Source: CATQGW01 sp965262235 (lineage in GTDB: Bacteria > Chloroflexota > Dehalococcoidia > Bin125). From it: a stretch of 64,000 nucleotides of DNA. The notes under the pieces were generated by a model, which was given only the letters and a program-made list of their open reading frames with translations, had not been told where the DNA came from and ran no database searches. The stretch covers positions 1,178,001 to 1,242,000 of the forward strand of contig OZ253504.1 in assembly GCA_965262235.1 (NCBI GenBank). Direction: 5' to 3'. Positions within the stretch are counted from its first letter, which is position 1; each line of letters starts with the position of its first letter. A program made the position numbers and the translations under genes. Below, in pieces: positions 55,551 to 63,952 of the stretch.

Positions 55551-56225
55551 ATGACCACTGAGAGCCGCGACATCGAGCTGCGCGAGCTGCCTGTCGACCT
55601 CAACATGGGCGGACGCAGCATTCGCCTGCGCAACCTCGAGCTGGGCGACGAATCGGCGCTGCTCGAATTCGGTCTCCGCCAACCCGACGACGACCTGCTC
55701 TTCCTCGAACGCGACATCACCGACTCCGACGAGGTCGCCGCCTGGGCCGAGGACACCCTCGCCGGCCGCGTCCGCTCGTTCGTCGCCTTCGAAGCCGAGC
55801 AGGTGCTGGGCTACGCCACGATCGAGCGCGGCCATCTGCGTTGGACCCGCCACGTCGCCGAAATCCGGGTCATGGTTGACGTGAACGTCCGCCGCCTCGG
55901 CCTCGGCCACGTCCTGCTCGGCATCGCCTTCGAGGGCGCCGTCGCTGACGAGGTCGCCAAGATCGTCGCCCAGATGACCCCCATCCAGGCCGGCGCCCGT
56001 AAGCTCTTCGAAGGCCTCGGTTTCGTCGAAGACGCCATCCTCTCCAACCACGTCGAGTCCAAGGACGGCGAGCGGCACGACCTCGTCGTGATGCGCTTCG
56101 ACACCGCCCAGCGCCAGGTCTGCCAGTCCTGCGGGCAGGCCGTCCTCACCCTGATCCCGCTCGCCGGCCGCCAGCTCTGCTGGTCCTGCTACGAGATGGA
56201 AGACGTTGAGTACGGCGCCGGCTAG
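55551..56225 (+). CDS. GNAT acetyltransferase with C-terminal Cys4 zinc-ribbon-like tail
   Basis: 224-residue protein. Residues 20-185 form a GNAT fold: RSIRLRNLELGDESALLEF, VAEIRVMVDVNVRRLGLGHVL (acetyl-CoA loop R-x-x-G-L-G) and AGARKLFEGLGFVEDAI. The last 35 residues add CQSC and CWSC, separated by 15 residues, a likely zinc site. Such a tail is unusual for GNAT proteins and may bind a protein or nucleic acid. A GACCGGAGC ribosome site precedes the ATG. It sits between the cyclase and the dodecin gene. Confidence 0.8.
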   Translation: MTTESRDIELRELPVDLNMGGRSIRLRNLELGDESALLEFGLRQPDDDLLFLERDITDSDEVAAWAEDTLAGRVRSFVAFEAEQVLGYATIERGHLRWTRHVAEIRVMVDVNVRRLGLGHVLLGIAFEGAVADEVAKIVAQMTPIQAGARKLFEGLGFVEDAILSNHVESKDGERHDLVVMRFDTAQRQVCQSCGQAVLTLIPLAGRQLCWSCYEMEDVEYGAG

Positions 56226-56290
56226 CATGCCCGTTCGCCGGCGCAGCAGTCACCACATCGGACAGCACCTCAGTCGAAAGGAACGTGATC

Positions 56291-56530
56291 ATGGCCGAAC
56301 ATCGAGACCACACGTACAAGATCATCGAACTCGTCGGCTCCTCGCCCGATGGCGTTGACCAGGCGATCCGCAACGCGGTCGGTCGCGCCGGCGAGACGAT
56401 CAAGAACATCGACTGGTTCGAAGTCCGCGAAATCCGCGGCGCGATGAGCGAGGGCGAGATCGGCTGGTTCCAGGTCAAGGTCGGCATCGGCTTCCGCGTG
56501 CTCGACCCCGCCGACCTACAGGACGACTAG
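56291..56530 (+). CDS. Dodecin (flavin-binding storage protein)
   Basis: 79-residue dodecin that forms dodecamers binding riboflavin, FMN or CoA. The sequence YKIIELVGSSPDGVDQAIRN, then RAGETIKNIDWFEVREIRG and FQVKVGIGFRV matches the family along its whole length, including the Trp of the flavin site (Trp near 43). AAAGGA stands 8 nt before the ATG; a GTG two codons earlier is possible. It precedes the flavin-using hopanoid genes. Confidence 0.93.
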   Translation: MAEHRDHTYKIIELVGSSPDGVDQAIRNAVGRAGETIKNIDWFEVREIRGAMSEGEIGWFQVKVGIGFRVLDPADLQDD

Positions 56531-56545
56531 CGACGCCGGCGCGCG

Positions 56546-57466
56546 ATGGTCAGCGAAGATCGCGCACGACTCGCCCTCCCGCACGGCGGTCAGACGCCTG
56601 CATCGCTGCGCGACGCCCACGCTTGGTGCGAGCGCTACTCGCGCCGTCACCAGGAGAACTTCACGGTCGTCTCGTGGTTCCTGCCGCGCGAGCTGCGCGC
56701 GCCGATGTTCGCCGTCTACGCGTTCTGCCGCTTCACCGACGACCTCGGCGATGAGGCCGAGGGCGACCGCCTCGCCCTGCTCGACGAGTGGGAGCGCGAG
56801 CTGCGCAGCGCCTTCGCCACCCCCCAACCGATGCCCCAACCGGCGCCATCGCACCCGATCACCGTCGCGCTCGCCGACATCGCGACCCGCAAGCCGCTCG
56901 AGGCCGGCCCCTTCCTGCGCCTGATCGAAGCCAATCGCCTCGACCAGACCAAGTCGCGCTACGACACCTTCCAGGACGTGCTCGCCTACTGCGAGCTCTC
57001 CGCCAACCCCGTCGGCGAGATGGTGCTCGCGCTCTGGAACATCACCGACGCTGAGCGCCGCGAACTCTCCAACGCGACCTGCACCGCCCTCCAGCTCGCC
57101 AACCACTGGCAGGACGTGCGCCGCGACTGGGACGCCGGCCGCCTCTACCTGCCGCTTGAAGACCTGCGCCACTTCGGCGTCACTGAGCAGCAGATCGCCG
57201 AGCGCCGCTGCGACCGCGCCTTCCGCCAGATGATGCAATATCAGGTCGACCGCGCCGAGGCCTACTTCCGCCACGGCGACGCGCTGGTCCGCCAGGTCCC
57301 GCGCGATCTCGCCGTCGACCTCCGCCTCTTCTCCGACGGCGGCCGCGCCGTGCTGCGGGCGATCGAGCAGCAGCGCTACGACGTGCTCTCCAGCCGCCCC
57401 CGCGTCAGCAGCGCTCGCCGAGCCTGGCTGGCCCTGCGCGCCGCCCTCGAACTCAAGCTGGCCTGA
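56546..57466 (+). CDS. hpnC: Hydroxysqualene synthase HpnC
   Basis: 306-residue trans-isoprenyl synthase of the squalene/phytoene class. In the HpnC/D/E route HpnC turns presqualene diphosphate into hydroxysqualene. The first Asp motif is Asp65-Asp66-Leu-Gly-Asp69-Glu70 (FCRFTDDLGDE). The second reads LANHWQDVRRDWDAGRLYLP. YSRRHQENFTVVSWFLPREL is the HpnC-type N-terminus. It lies 15 nt after dodecin and 4 nt before hpnD. Confidence 0.93.
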   Translation: MVSEDRARLALPHGGQTPASLRDAHAWCERYSRRHQENFTVVSWFLPRELRAPMFAVYAFCRFTDDLGDEAEGDRLALLDEWERELRSAFATPQPMPQPAPSHPITVALADIATRKPLEAGPFLRLIEANRLDQTKSRYDTFQDVLAYCELSANPVGEMVLALWNITDAERRELSNATCTALQLANHWQDVRRDWDAGRLYLPLEDLRHFGVTEQQIAERRCDRAFRQMMQYQVDRAEAYFRHGDALVRQVPRDLAVDLRLFSDGGRAVLRAIEQQRYDVLSSRPRVSSARRAWLALRAALELKLA

Positions 57467-57470
57467 CCCC

Positions 57471-58379
57471 ATGACCCCCGCGATGACCCCTGCGACCCGC
57501 GCCGCCTACGAACGCTGCCGCGCATTCACCCGCCGCCGCGCGACCAACTTCTATCTCGCCTTCGCCGTCCTGCCCGACCACAAACGCCAGGCGATCTACG
57601 CCGCCTACGCCTTCTCCGGCACCGCCGACGACGCCGTTGACGACGCCGGCAGCGAAGCCGAGCGCCGCGCCGCCCTCGACGCCGCCCGCGCCACGCTGGC
57701 CGCCGCCTACGGCGAGCAGCCCGCCAACCCCGACGACTGGCTGGCGCTCGCCCTCGCGGACGCCGTCCAGCGCTTCCCGATCCCGCGCGACTACTTCGAG
57801 GAGCTGCTCGCCGGCATGGAGCAGGACCTCGTCCAGACCCGCTACGAGACCTTCGCCGACCTCGAGCAGTACTGCTACCGCGCCGCCTCCGTGATCGGCC
57901 TCGTCTGCATCCGCATCTTCGGCTTCGACGACCGCGACGCCGCGCAGGCCACCGAGCGCGCCATCGCGATGGGCAAGGCCCTGCAGCTGACCAACATCAT
58001 GCGCGACATCGCCGAAGACGCCGAGCGCGACCGCATCTACATCGCCCGCGAAGACCTCGCCCGCCACGGCTACAGCGAGCAGGACCTGCTCACGCAGGTC
58101 CGCAACCCCGCCTTCCGCGCGCTCATGGCCGACTATGCGCAGCGCGCCTACGCCTGCTACGAGCAGGGCCAACCGCTGCTCGAGCTGCTCCACGGCCCGC
58201 GCAGCCGCATGTGCTGCAACGGCCTCCAGGGTGTCTACCGCGGCATCCTCGACGCCATCGTCGCGGCCGACTACGACGTCTACAGCCGACGCGTCGGCGC
58301 ATCCAAAGCGCAGCGCGTCGCGCAGCTGCTCAGCCTCTGGGCGCTCGGCGCGCTCCCCGGATCGGTCCGCCCCCGCTAG
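57471..58379 (+). CDS. hpnD: Presqualene diphosphate synthase HpnD
   Basis: 302-residue enzyme joining two farnesyl diphosphates to presqualene diphosphate. The first Asp motif is Asp53-Asp54-Ala-Val-Asp57-Asp58. The second motif is LQLTNIMRDIAEDAERDRIYI, fitting HpnD better than HpnC. RRRATNFYLAFAVLPDHKRQ is a further signature. Second of the hpnCDE block; two ATG codons five positions apart could serve as start. Confidence 0.93.
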   Translation: MTPAMTPATRAAYERCRAFTRRRATNFYLAFAVLPDHKRQAIYAAYAFSGTADDAVDDAGSEAERRAALDAARATLAAAYGEQPANPDDWLALALADAVQRFPIPRDYFEELLAGMEQDLVQTRYETFADLEQYCYRAASVIGLVCIRIFGFDDRDAAQATERAIAMGKALQLTNIMRDIAEDAERDRIYIAREDLARHGYSEQDLLTQVRNPAFRALMADYAQRAYACYEQGQPLLELLHGPRSRMCCNGLQGVYRGILDAIVAADYDVYSRRVGASKAQRVAQLLSLWALGALPGSVRPR

Positions 58380-58382
58380 CGT
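58377..58382 (+). promoter_or_regulatory. Possible leaderless -10 element (TAGCGT) before hpnE
   Basis: TAGCGT overlaps the hpnD stop and ends 6 nt before the hpnE ATG. The hexamer is weak; it is listed because the spacing recurs elsewhere in the window. Confidence 0.25.
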
Positions 58383-58388
58383 CAGATC

Positions 58389-59750
58389 ATGACCACCAGC
58401 CCCGACAGCGCGCCGATCGCAGTGATCGGCGGAGGCCTCGCCGGCCTGACCGCCGCGCTCGACCTCGCCGAGCGGCAGCAGCCCACGATCCTCTTCGAGC
58501 GCCGCCCCTTCGTCGGCGGCAAGGCCTTCTCGTTCACCGACCCCAATCACGATGTCGTGCTCGACAACGGTCAGCACATCACGATGCGCTGCTGCACCGA
58601 GTTCGATGCCCTGCTGCGCCGCATCGGCCTGCGCGACATCGTGCGCTACCAGCGCGCGCTCAACGTCCGCGTGATCGACCCCGAGCCACGCGCCCGCAGC
58701 AACATCTACTCGCTCGGCCTGCCGCTGCCCGCGCCGCTGCACCTCGCCTGGTCGATCCTCAACTACCAGCACCTCAGCCTCAGCGAGCGCGGCCGCATCG
58801 GCGTCGCGATCTGGGCGATGCGCGACCTCGGTGAGCGCGAGCGGCGCGAACTCGACCGCCAGACCTTCGCCGCCTGGCTGCGCAAGCAGGGCCAGACGCG
58901 CGGCGTCATCGAGCGCTTCTGGGACCTGATCATCCTGCCAACCTGCAACGACAGCTCCGAGCTCGTCAGCGCCGCGCAGGCCATCCAGGTCATCCAGACC
59001 GGCTTCCTGCGAAATACCCGCGCCGCCGACATCGGCCTCTTCCGCCGCGGCCTCGGCGAGGTCGCCGACACCGTGCTCGCACGCGCACGCGAAGCCGGCG
59101 CAGCGGCGCGCCTGGGCGAGCGCATCGCCGCGATCGAAGTCGCCGACGGACGCGCCGTCGCCGTCCGCACCTCCGCCGGCGAGCGCGTCGCGGTCGGCGG
59201 CGTCGTGCTCGCGCTGCCGCCCCACCACGCGCTCGAAACCCTGCCCGCCGCGCTGCGGATGCGTGAACCCTTCTGGCGCCTCGACCAGTTCACCACCAGC
59301 CCGATCGTCAACGTCCACCTCAAGTGGAGCGCCCCGGTCATGACCCACGACTTCGCCGTCGTGCTCGACCCCTTCGTCCAGTACATCTTCAATCGCACCC
59401 GCCTGCACGGCTGGAGCGGCGAGCAGCAGTGGGTCACCTGCTCGCTCAGCGGCGCGCACGAAATTGTCGGACTCCCGCAGGAGCAGATCGTCGATCGCAG
59501 CGTCGCCGGCATGCGCCGCGCGCTGCGCCGCGCCGCCGATCCCGAAGTGCTGGCCGCCCGCGTGGTCAAAGAGACCGAAGCGACCTTCCGCCCAGCCCCC
59601 GGCATCCTCGCTCACCGCGTCGGCGCGCGCACCCCAATCGCCAACCTCACCCTCGCCGGCGCCTGGACCGACACCCGCTGGCCCGCCACGATGGAGTCCG
59701 CCGTCCGCAGCGGCCACGCCGCCGCCGCCGTGCTGCTGGAACCCAGATGA
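58389..59750 (+). CDS. hpnE: Hydroxysqualene dehydroxylase HpnE (FAD-dependent)
   Basis: 453-residue FAD-dependent amine-oxidase-fold enzyme that reduces hydroxysqualene to squalene, the last step before the cyclase. The dinucleotide loop VIGGGLAGLTAAL at 12-24 leads to Glu37 (FERRPFVGGKAFSF). The C-terminal flavin segment is NLTLAGAWTDTRWPATMESA. NTRAADIGLFRRGLGE is characteristic of the HpnE group. It closes the hopanoid gene block and is convergent with the next gene. Confidence 0.93.
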   Translation: MTTSPDSAPIAVIGGGLAGLTAALDLAERQQPTILFERRPFVGGKAFSFTDPNHDVVLDNGQHITMRCCTEFDALLRRIGLRDIVRYQRALNVRVIDPEPRARSNIYSLGLPLPAPLHLAWSILNYQHLSLSERGRIGVAIWAMRDLGERERRELDRQTFAAWLRKQGQTRGVIERFWDLIILPTCNDSSELVSAAQAIQVIQTGFLRNTRAADIGLFRRGLGEVADTVLARAREAGAAARLGERIAAIEVADGRAVAVRTSAGERVAVGGVVLALPPHHALETLPAALRMREPFWRLDQFTTSPIVNVHLKWSAPVMTHDFAVVLDPFVQYIFNRTRLHGWSGEQQWVTCSLSGAHEIVGLPQEQIVDRSVAGMRRALRRAADPEVLAARVVKETEATFRPAPGILAHRVGARTPIANLTLAGAWTDTRWPATMESAVRSGHAAAAVLLEPR

Positions 59751-59816
59751 GCGAACGCTGCCGTTCCCGCCGCCATGCCCACAGCCATGCCCGATGCGGC
59801 GTCCCTACGAGGACTG

Positions 59817-60053
59817 CTAGTTCACAGCCACAATGATGCCGGTGGCGATGCCCACGAGGATGATCAGGAAGATCATCAGCCTGAGTTCCATGTCTTTGAG
59901 GTCTTCGCGGGTAACACCCTGTTGCAGCTCGGCGTCGAGCTGACCGGAGACCTCCTCGGCGGACGCGCGGGGAAGTCCAGCGCGGACCAGCATGTTCACC
60001 CAGATGGCAATATTGATCCGCGGTCGGTGGAACGCCATGAGCGCATGGTACAT
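59817..60053 (-). CDS. Small coiled-coil membrane protein (78 aa)
   Basis: 78-residue protein. A helical N-terminal part (LVRAGLPRASAEEVSGQLDA and GVTREDLKDMELRLM) leads into one C-terminal membrane span (IFLIILVGIATGIIVAV). The layout resembles small DUF1640-like proteins. Start uncertain: ATG 60053 gives 78 residues, while ATG 60038 gives 73 and has TACCAT ending 6 nt upstream (60045-60050), as in the leaderless genes. Function unknown. Confidence 0.6.
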   Translation of the reverse strand: MYHALMAFHRPRINIAIWVNMLVRAGLPRASAEEVSGQLDAELQQGVTREDLKDMELRLMIFLIILVGIATGIIVAVN

Positions 60054-60110
60054 CAGAAACGCATCACTCGCCGATTACTCGGCCTCAGTCCACATCCCGG
60101 TCCACCACAG

Positions 60111-60674
60111 CTACGTCCGCACAGATCCAAGGCCGCGCTGTTCCCGCATCTGATTGACTCTGCGCAGCAACTGCGGCTCACTCCCCACCAACCGCACCAG
60201 CTGATTCGTCGAGCAACCCAGCGCCGACGCTGTGTCCGCCAGACTCGCACCCAACGCTTCGAAGAGGTCCAGCAGATGCTGCGCCCCGTTCCAAAACTCC
60301 CGATGCTTCGTGCCGATCCGATCCCGCGAGCGCACCTCGGCCGTCCGCACGGCGCGCGGCAGAATCCGCTGCAGTTCGAGCGGCGGCTCATACCCATCGA
60401 GCGCCACCGGCCGGCGCAGCTCCAGTGCCATCGTCCGTCGCAACCGCTGCAGCGCCTCCGCGCGATTCTGCAGCTGCGATCGCCGCTCGGTGGCCTGCCC
60501 GACGATCCCCGTCGGCTCGTGCACCAGCCGCACCGCCGTCGCCCGACGGTTGCGATGCTGCCCGCCCGGCCCCGACACGCGGAAACGGTCGAAGCGGCAC
60601 TGCGCCTGCAGCTCCGCATCCGACAACGCCAGCCAGTCGTCCCGCGCCACACCTGCCACGACAGCACCGCCCAC
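60111..60674 (-). CDS. Peptide-chain-release-factor-like GGQ protein with C-terminal extension
   Basis: 187-residue protein with an RF-1-type catalytic domain. GGQ lies at 37-39 in RVSGPGGQHRNRR, the loop that hydrolyses peptidyl-tRNA. It lacks codon-recognition domains, as in ArfB/YaeJ, but the C-terminus is not the short basic tail of ArfB. Instead about 70 helical residues follow (LLDLFEALGASLADTASALG, STNQLVRLVGSEPQLLRRVN). A ribosome-rescue or organelle-type role is possible. GTG start with GAGGAG 5 nt upstream. Confidence 0.75.
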   Translation of the reverse strand: MGGAVVAGVARDDWLALSDAELQAQCRFDRFRVSGPGGQHRNRRATAVRLVHEPTGIVGQATERRSQLQNRAEALQRLRRTMALELRRPVALDGYEPPLELQRILPRAVRTAEVRSRDRIGTKHREFWNGAQHLLDLFEALGASLADTASALGCSTNQLVRLVGSEPQLLRRVNQMREQRGLGSVRT

Positions 60675-60755
60675 TTCCGCTCCTCGACAGCGGCTCCAAC
60701 TTAGCGTGAGCGAGCGCCATCTATGATCGACCCAACCACTCGGGAGACCAAGCCC

Positions 60756-61610
60756 ATGAGCAACGCCGCACCGAGCGACGCGACCGCGCGAGTCAACGAT
60801 CTCGACCTGCACTACATCGACTGGGGCGGCGACGCGGCCGTGCCGGCCGTCGCCCTCCACGGCTTCGCGCTCAACTGTCACTCCTGGGACGAGGTCGCCC
60901 CGGCGCTCTCCGACCGGCTCCACTGGCACGCCCTTGACCAGCGCGGCCACGGCATCTCCGATCGCGCCCCCCAGCTCGCCGAATACTCCCGCGACCACAT
61001 GGCAGACGACATCCGCGGCTTTATCGAATCAACCCGCCTCGATCGACCGGTCGTCGTCGGCCACAGCATGGGCGGCATGAACGCGATGACCTTCGCCAGC
61101 CGCCACCCCGACGCCCTGCGCGCGCTCGTGCTCGTTGATGTCGGCCCCGAGGTCACCGTCGATGGCGCGCAGCAGGTCCGCCAGTTCGTCGCCGGTCCCT
61201 ACGAGCTGGAGTCGCTCGACGCCTGGGTCGACCACACCCACAAGTACTACCCCTTCCGCTCCAGAGAGGGCATCCGCCGGCGCCTCGCCGTCTCGCTGCG
61301 CGAAACCGCCGACGGCAAGCTCGCCAAGCAGTTCGACGAGCGCTTCCGCCAGACCGAGTTCCGCGGCGTCGCCGACAGCCGCAGCGACATCTGGGCGACG
61401 GCCCGCGGCCTGCGCTGCCCCACCCTGCTGTTGCACGGCGAAAAGAGCCCGGTGCTGAAGCGCGAGCAGGCCGAGCGCTTCGCCGACGCCGTCGATGTCG
61501 TCGAGCTGGTCAGCATCCCCAAGGCCGGCCACTCGGTCGCCGGCGACCAGCCCGAAGCCTTCGCCAACGCCGTCCGCGACTTCCTCGAGCGGCGCGTTGG
61601 CCTCGCTTGA
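60756..61610 (+). CDS. Alpha/beta-hydrolase fold protein
   Basis: 284-residue hydrolase. Nucleophile elbow GHSMGG with Ser104. The oxyanion-forming segment is VALHGFALNCHSWDEV. The catalytic His lies in PKAGHSVAGDQPEAF near the C-terminus, and the Asp probably in the LLHGEKSP region or nearby. Substrate unknown. Start at ATG with GGGAG 9 nt upstream; an in-frame ATG at 60723 would add 11 residues. It overlaps the following membrane-protein gene by 14 nt. Confidence 0.85.
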   Translation: MSNAAPSDATARVNDLDLHYIDWGGDAAVPAVALHGFALNCHSWDEVAPALSDRLHWHALDQRGHGISDRAPQLAEYSRDHMADDIRGFIESTRLDRPVVVGHSMGGMNAMTFASRHPDALRALVLVDVGPEVTVDGAQQVRQFVAGPYELESLDAWVDHTHKYYPFRSREGIRRRLAVSLRETADGKLAKQFDERFRQTEFRGVADSRSDIWATARGLRCPTLLLHGEKSPVLKREQAERFADAVDVVELVSIPKAGHSVAGDQPEAFANAVRDFLERRVGLA

Positions 61611-62154
61611 GCCCATCTCCGACCCGCCGCAGCGGCGACGCCGTCGTCGCTGGCCGACCCTGCTCTTCCCGATCGTCGGCACGATCATCGGCTTCTCCGC
61701 CGCCCTCGCCATCCTCTCCGCGCTCAACCTCGGCGGCGACGGCTCGGGCTACCCCGAGGGCTACTTCGGCGATGTGATCCGCCTCTCTGTCGAGTCCGAT
61801 CAAGAGCTCGCGGAAATCCTGCCCGTCGAGGTCGGCGCAGCCTGTCGCGACGGCGATGAGCTCGCCTGCCGCGCCCGCCGCGAGCACCTGCGCCGCGGCG
61901 TCCCGCGCTGGCTGCAGCTGCGCGACGACCTGTTCGCGCTCGAGCCGCCCGAGAACGCCGCCGCCTGGCACCGCCGCTACCTCGTTGCCGTCGCCAAACT
62001 CGCCGGCGGCTTCAACGCCCAGCTCCAGGCCCTGCTCGAGAGCGACCACCCCGCCTATCTCAAAGCCCTCGAGCGCACCCGCGACGCGAGCGATCTGGAG
62101 CGCGCCCTCACCGACGAGTTCAACCGCCGCTTCGCCCACGAATTCGGCGGCTAG
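61597..62154 (+). CDS. Single-span membrane protein of unknown function
   Basis: 185-residue protein. A basic stretch (QRRRRRRW) precedes one membrane span (TLLFPIVGTIIGFSAALAIL, about 17-36). A helical extracytoplasmic domain follows, with two cysteines in ACRDGDELACRARR. TTG start, overlapping the hydrolase gene by 14 nt; the frame upstream is the hydrolase shadow. The helical domain (VPRWLQLRDDLFALEPPENA) recalls substrate-sensing helix bundles but matches no family I know. Confidence 0.6.
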   Translation: MASLEPISDPPQRRRRRRWPTLLFPIVGTIIGFSAALAILSALNLGGDGSGYPEGYFGDVIRLSVESDQELAEILPVEVGAACRDGDELACRARREHLRRGVPRWLQLRDDLFALEPPENAAAWHRRYLVAVAKLAGGFNAQLQALLESDHPAYLKALERTRDASDLERALTDEFNRRFAHEFGG

Positions 62155-62202
62155 CTGCGCCGATCGCGCACCAACAACACCCAACACCGCTGAGTCCTCG
62201 CC

Positions 62203-62661
62203 CTACCCCTCACCCTCGAGCATCGCCTTCAGCTGCCCCAGCTCCTTGCGCAGCTGCTTCGCCATCATTGGCCGCAAGATGAACGGCAAAAACCTGAACA
62301 TCACCGTCGTGACCATGTGATCGCTCCCCGCGCTGAGCGTGTTCGTCACCTCAGTGCCGCCGTCCCGACGCTCCAGCTCCAGCTCGCCGACAAACGGGAA
62401 CGGCCCCTCCTGAGCATCGGTGACCATCCGCCGCGGCGGTCGAAACTCCGTCACCTTCATCAACACCGGCGCGCTGCCGCCGCCGTACGTGTAGACCCCG
62501 CGAATCTCCGACCCGCGCCCCACCTCGCCACCGCCGACCAGCTCCGTCTCCGACATCCCGTCGACCCACTGCTCCATGTTCGGCACATGGCTCGCGAACG
62601 CCCAGACCTCCTCGATCGGCCGCTCAATCTGCACCCGCGCGCTGGCGGTCAGGCTGACCAT
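62203..62661 (-). CDS. SRPBCC (START-like) ligand-binding protein, copy 2
   Basis: 152-residue START-fold protein. The pattern VQIERPIEEVWAFASHVPNM, then WVDGMSETELVGGGEVGRGS and KVTEFRPPRRM is the polyketide-cyclase/SRPBCC type with a hydrophobic pocket. The C-terminal helix ends in RKELGQLKAMLEGE. Start chosen at ATG 62661, just inside the end of the upstream paralogue's zone; a TTG at 62700 would overlap it further. No strong ribosome site. Confidence 0.78.
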   Translation of the reverse strand: MVSLTASARVQIERPIEEVWAFASHVPNMEQWVDGMSETELVGGGEVGRGSEIRGVYTYGGGSAPVLMKVTEFRPPRRMVTDAQEGPFPFVGELELERRDGGTEVTNTLSAGSDHMVTTVMFRFLPFILRPMMAKQLRKELGQLKAMLEGEG

Positions 62662-62677
62662 GCTGCGACGCCCGTCG

Positions 62678-63148
62678 CTATCCGGCGGCCGCAGCGTCAA
62701 GCGCGGCGCGCAAGTCGGCCACTTCCTCGCGCAACATCCGGTTCGAGATCAGCCCCATCAGGGGGCGCAGTGGGCCCATCATCAGCGCCGACGCCATGCT
62801 GTTGCTGATCGCGGTGACGTCGTACGCGAACCGCGTCGCCTGCTCGCCCTGCGCGGTCAGCACAATCTGCGTGATGAACGGGAACGCGCCGCCGGACGTC
62901 GATCTCCAGGAGACCCGCCGCGGTGGATCGAACTCCGTGACCTCGACGGTCAGCGTGTCGTCACGGCCGCGGAACCGGCTGGTGCCCATGACCTCAGAGC
63001 CGACGCCGATCGCTCCACCGCCAACGACCGCCGAGCCCGACATCCCCACGACCCAGTGATCCTGATTGGTGACATCGCTGACGAAGGCCCAGACATCCTC
63101 AATCGGCGTATCCAGGACCGCGCTGATCTTGAAGGTCGCTTGAACCAT
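62678..63148 (-). CDS. SRPBCC (START-like) ligand-binding protein, copy 1
   Basis: 156-residue paralogue of the next gene: VLDTPIEDVWAFVSDVTNQD, WVVGMSGSAVVGGGAIGVGS, EVTEFDPPRRVSW and a C-terminal helix REEVADLRAALDA. GGAGG stands 5 nt before the ATG, supporting the start. The pair is a tandem duplication; ligand unknown. It lies 39 nt after cofE. Confidence 0.8.
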   Translation of the reverse strand: MVQATFKISAVLDTPIEDVWAFVSDVTNQDHWVVGMSGSAVVGGGAIGVGSEVMGTSRFRGRDDTLTVEVTEFDPPRRVSWRSTSGGAFPFITQIVLTAQGEQATRFAYDVTAISNSMASALMMGPLRPLMGLISNRMLREEVADLRAALDAAAAG

Positions 63149-63187
63149 GCGGTCCTCCGCTCCCCGTCACGCCTATCAGGCTGCGAT

Positions 63188-63952
63188 CTATCGGAACAAA
63201 TCCTGATCGGGCGGGCGCACCAGCGATGTGTGGTCGGCCTCCGCGATCGGGATGTCGAGCCCCCGCACCACCGCGACCGGCACCCGGTCGAGCTTGTTCA
63301 TGACCGGCTCCGCCGCCGAGGCCAGCTCGTCCGCCCAGCACATCTCCGTCACCCGCAGGTCGTAGCCCTGATCGTCGTATTCGCCCACATACGAGTGAAT
63401 CGGCTCCATCCCCGATACGCCGATCGCCACGTTCGTCAGCCCCTGCCGCCACGGCCGACCGAAGGTGTCCGTCACGATCACCGGCACGTCGGGATTGCCC
63501 CGCTCGCGCAGCCCCGCGCGAATCCGTCCCGCCGACGCTGAAGAGTCCAACGGCAGCAGCGCCACCGCCGCGCCGCCGCCCACGTTCGACTGGTCCACTC
63601 CCGCGTTCGCACAGACCCAGCCGTGCTTCGTCTCCGCGACGATCAACCCCCGCGACATCCGCACGATCCGCGCCGATTCGCGCAGCACCAGCTCGACCGA
63701 GCGCGCGTCCTTCTCCCACGCCTCGGCCCACTCGCGCGCGAACGCCCCGGCCTCCACGTCGTCCAGCAGGATCACCCGGCCCTCGGCCTTGGAAACGATC
63801 TTCTGCGTCACCACCAGCACATCGCCCGCTTCGAGCGGCGTCTCCTGCGCGCGCAGCGCCACATCGATGATCTCCGCCAGATCGTCGCCGTCCCCGATCT
63901 CGGGGATCCCGCCGACCGCGAACACTCGGTACTCAGACGGCGGGCTGGTCAC
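63188..63952 (-). CDS. cofE: Coenzyme F420-0:L-glutamate ligase CofE
   Basis: 254-residue GTP-dependent ligase that adds glutamate to F420-0. Family signatures are AEIIDVALRAQETPLEAGDVLVVTQKIVSKAEG in outline (start near 25), ESARIVRMSRGLIVAETKHG, CANAGVDQSNV and VIVTDTFGRPWRQGLTNVAIGV. Length fits the stand-alone archaeal-type enzyme rather than FbiB fusions. It implies F420 synthesis, in line with the LLM and PPOX proteins here. The GTG start overlaps the stop of a gene entering from the window edge (GTGA). Confidence 0.93.
   Translation of the reverse strand: MTSPPSEYRVFAVGGIPEIGDGDDLAEIIDVALRAQETPLEAGDVLVVTQKIVSKAEGRVILLDDVEAGAFAREWAEAWEKDARSVELVLRESARIVRMSRGLIVAETKHGWVCANAGVDQSNVGGGAAVALLPLDSSASAGRIRAGLRERGNPDVPVIVTDTFGRPWRQGLTNVAIGVSGMEPIHSYVGEYDDQGYDLRVTEMCWADELASAAEPVMNKLDRVPVAVVRGLDIPIAEADHTSLVRPPDQDLFR

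Noticed and set aside
57453..59717. 754-codon open frame antisense to hpnD and hpnE
   Set aside because: Shadow of two well-recognised genes; composition is low-complexity Ala/Gly/Asp and no family is visible.
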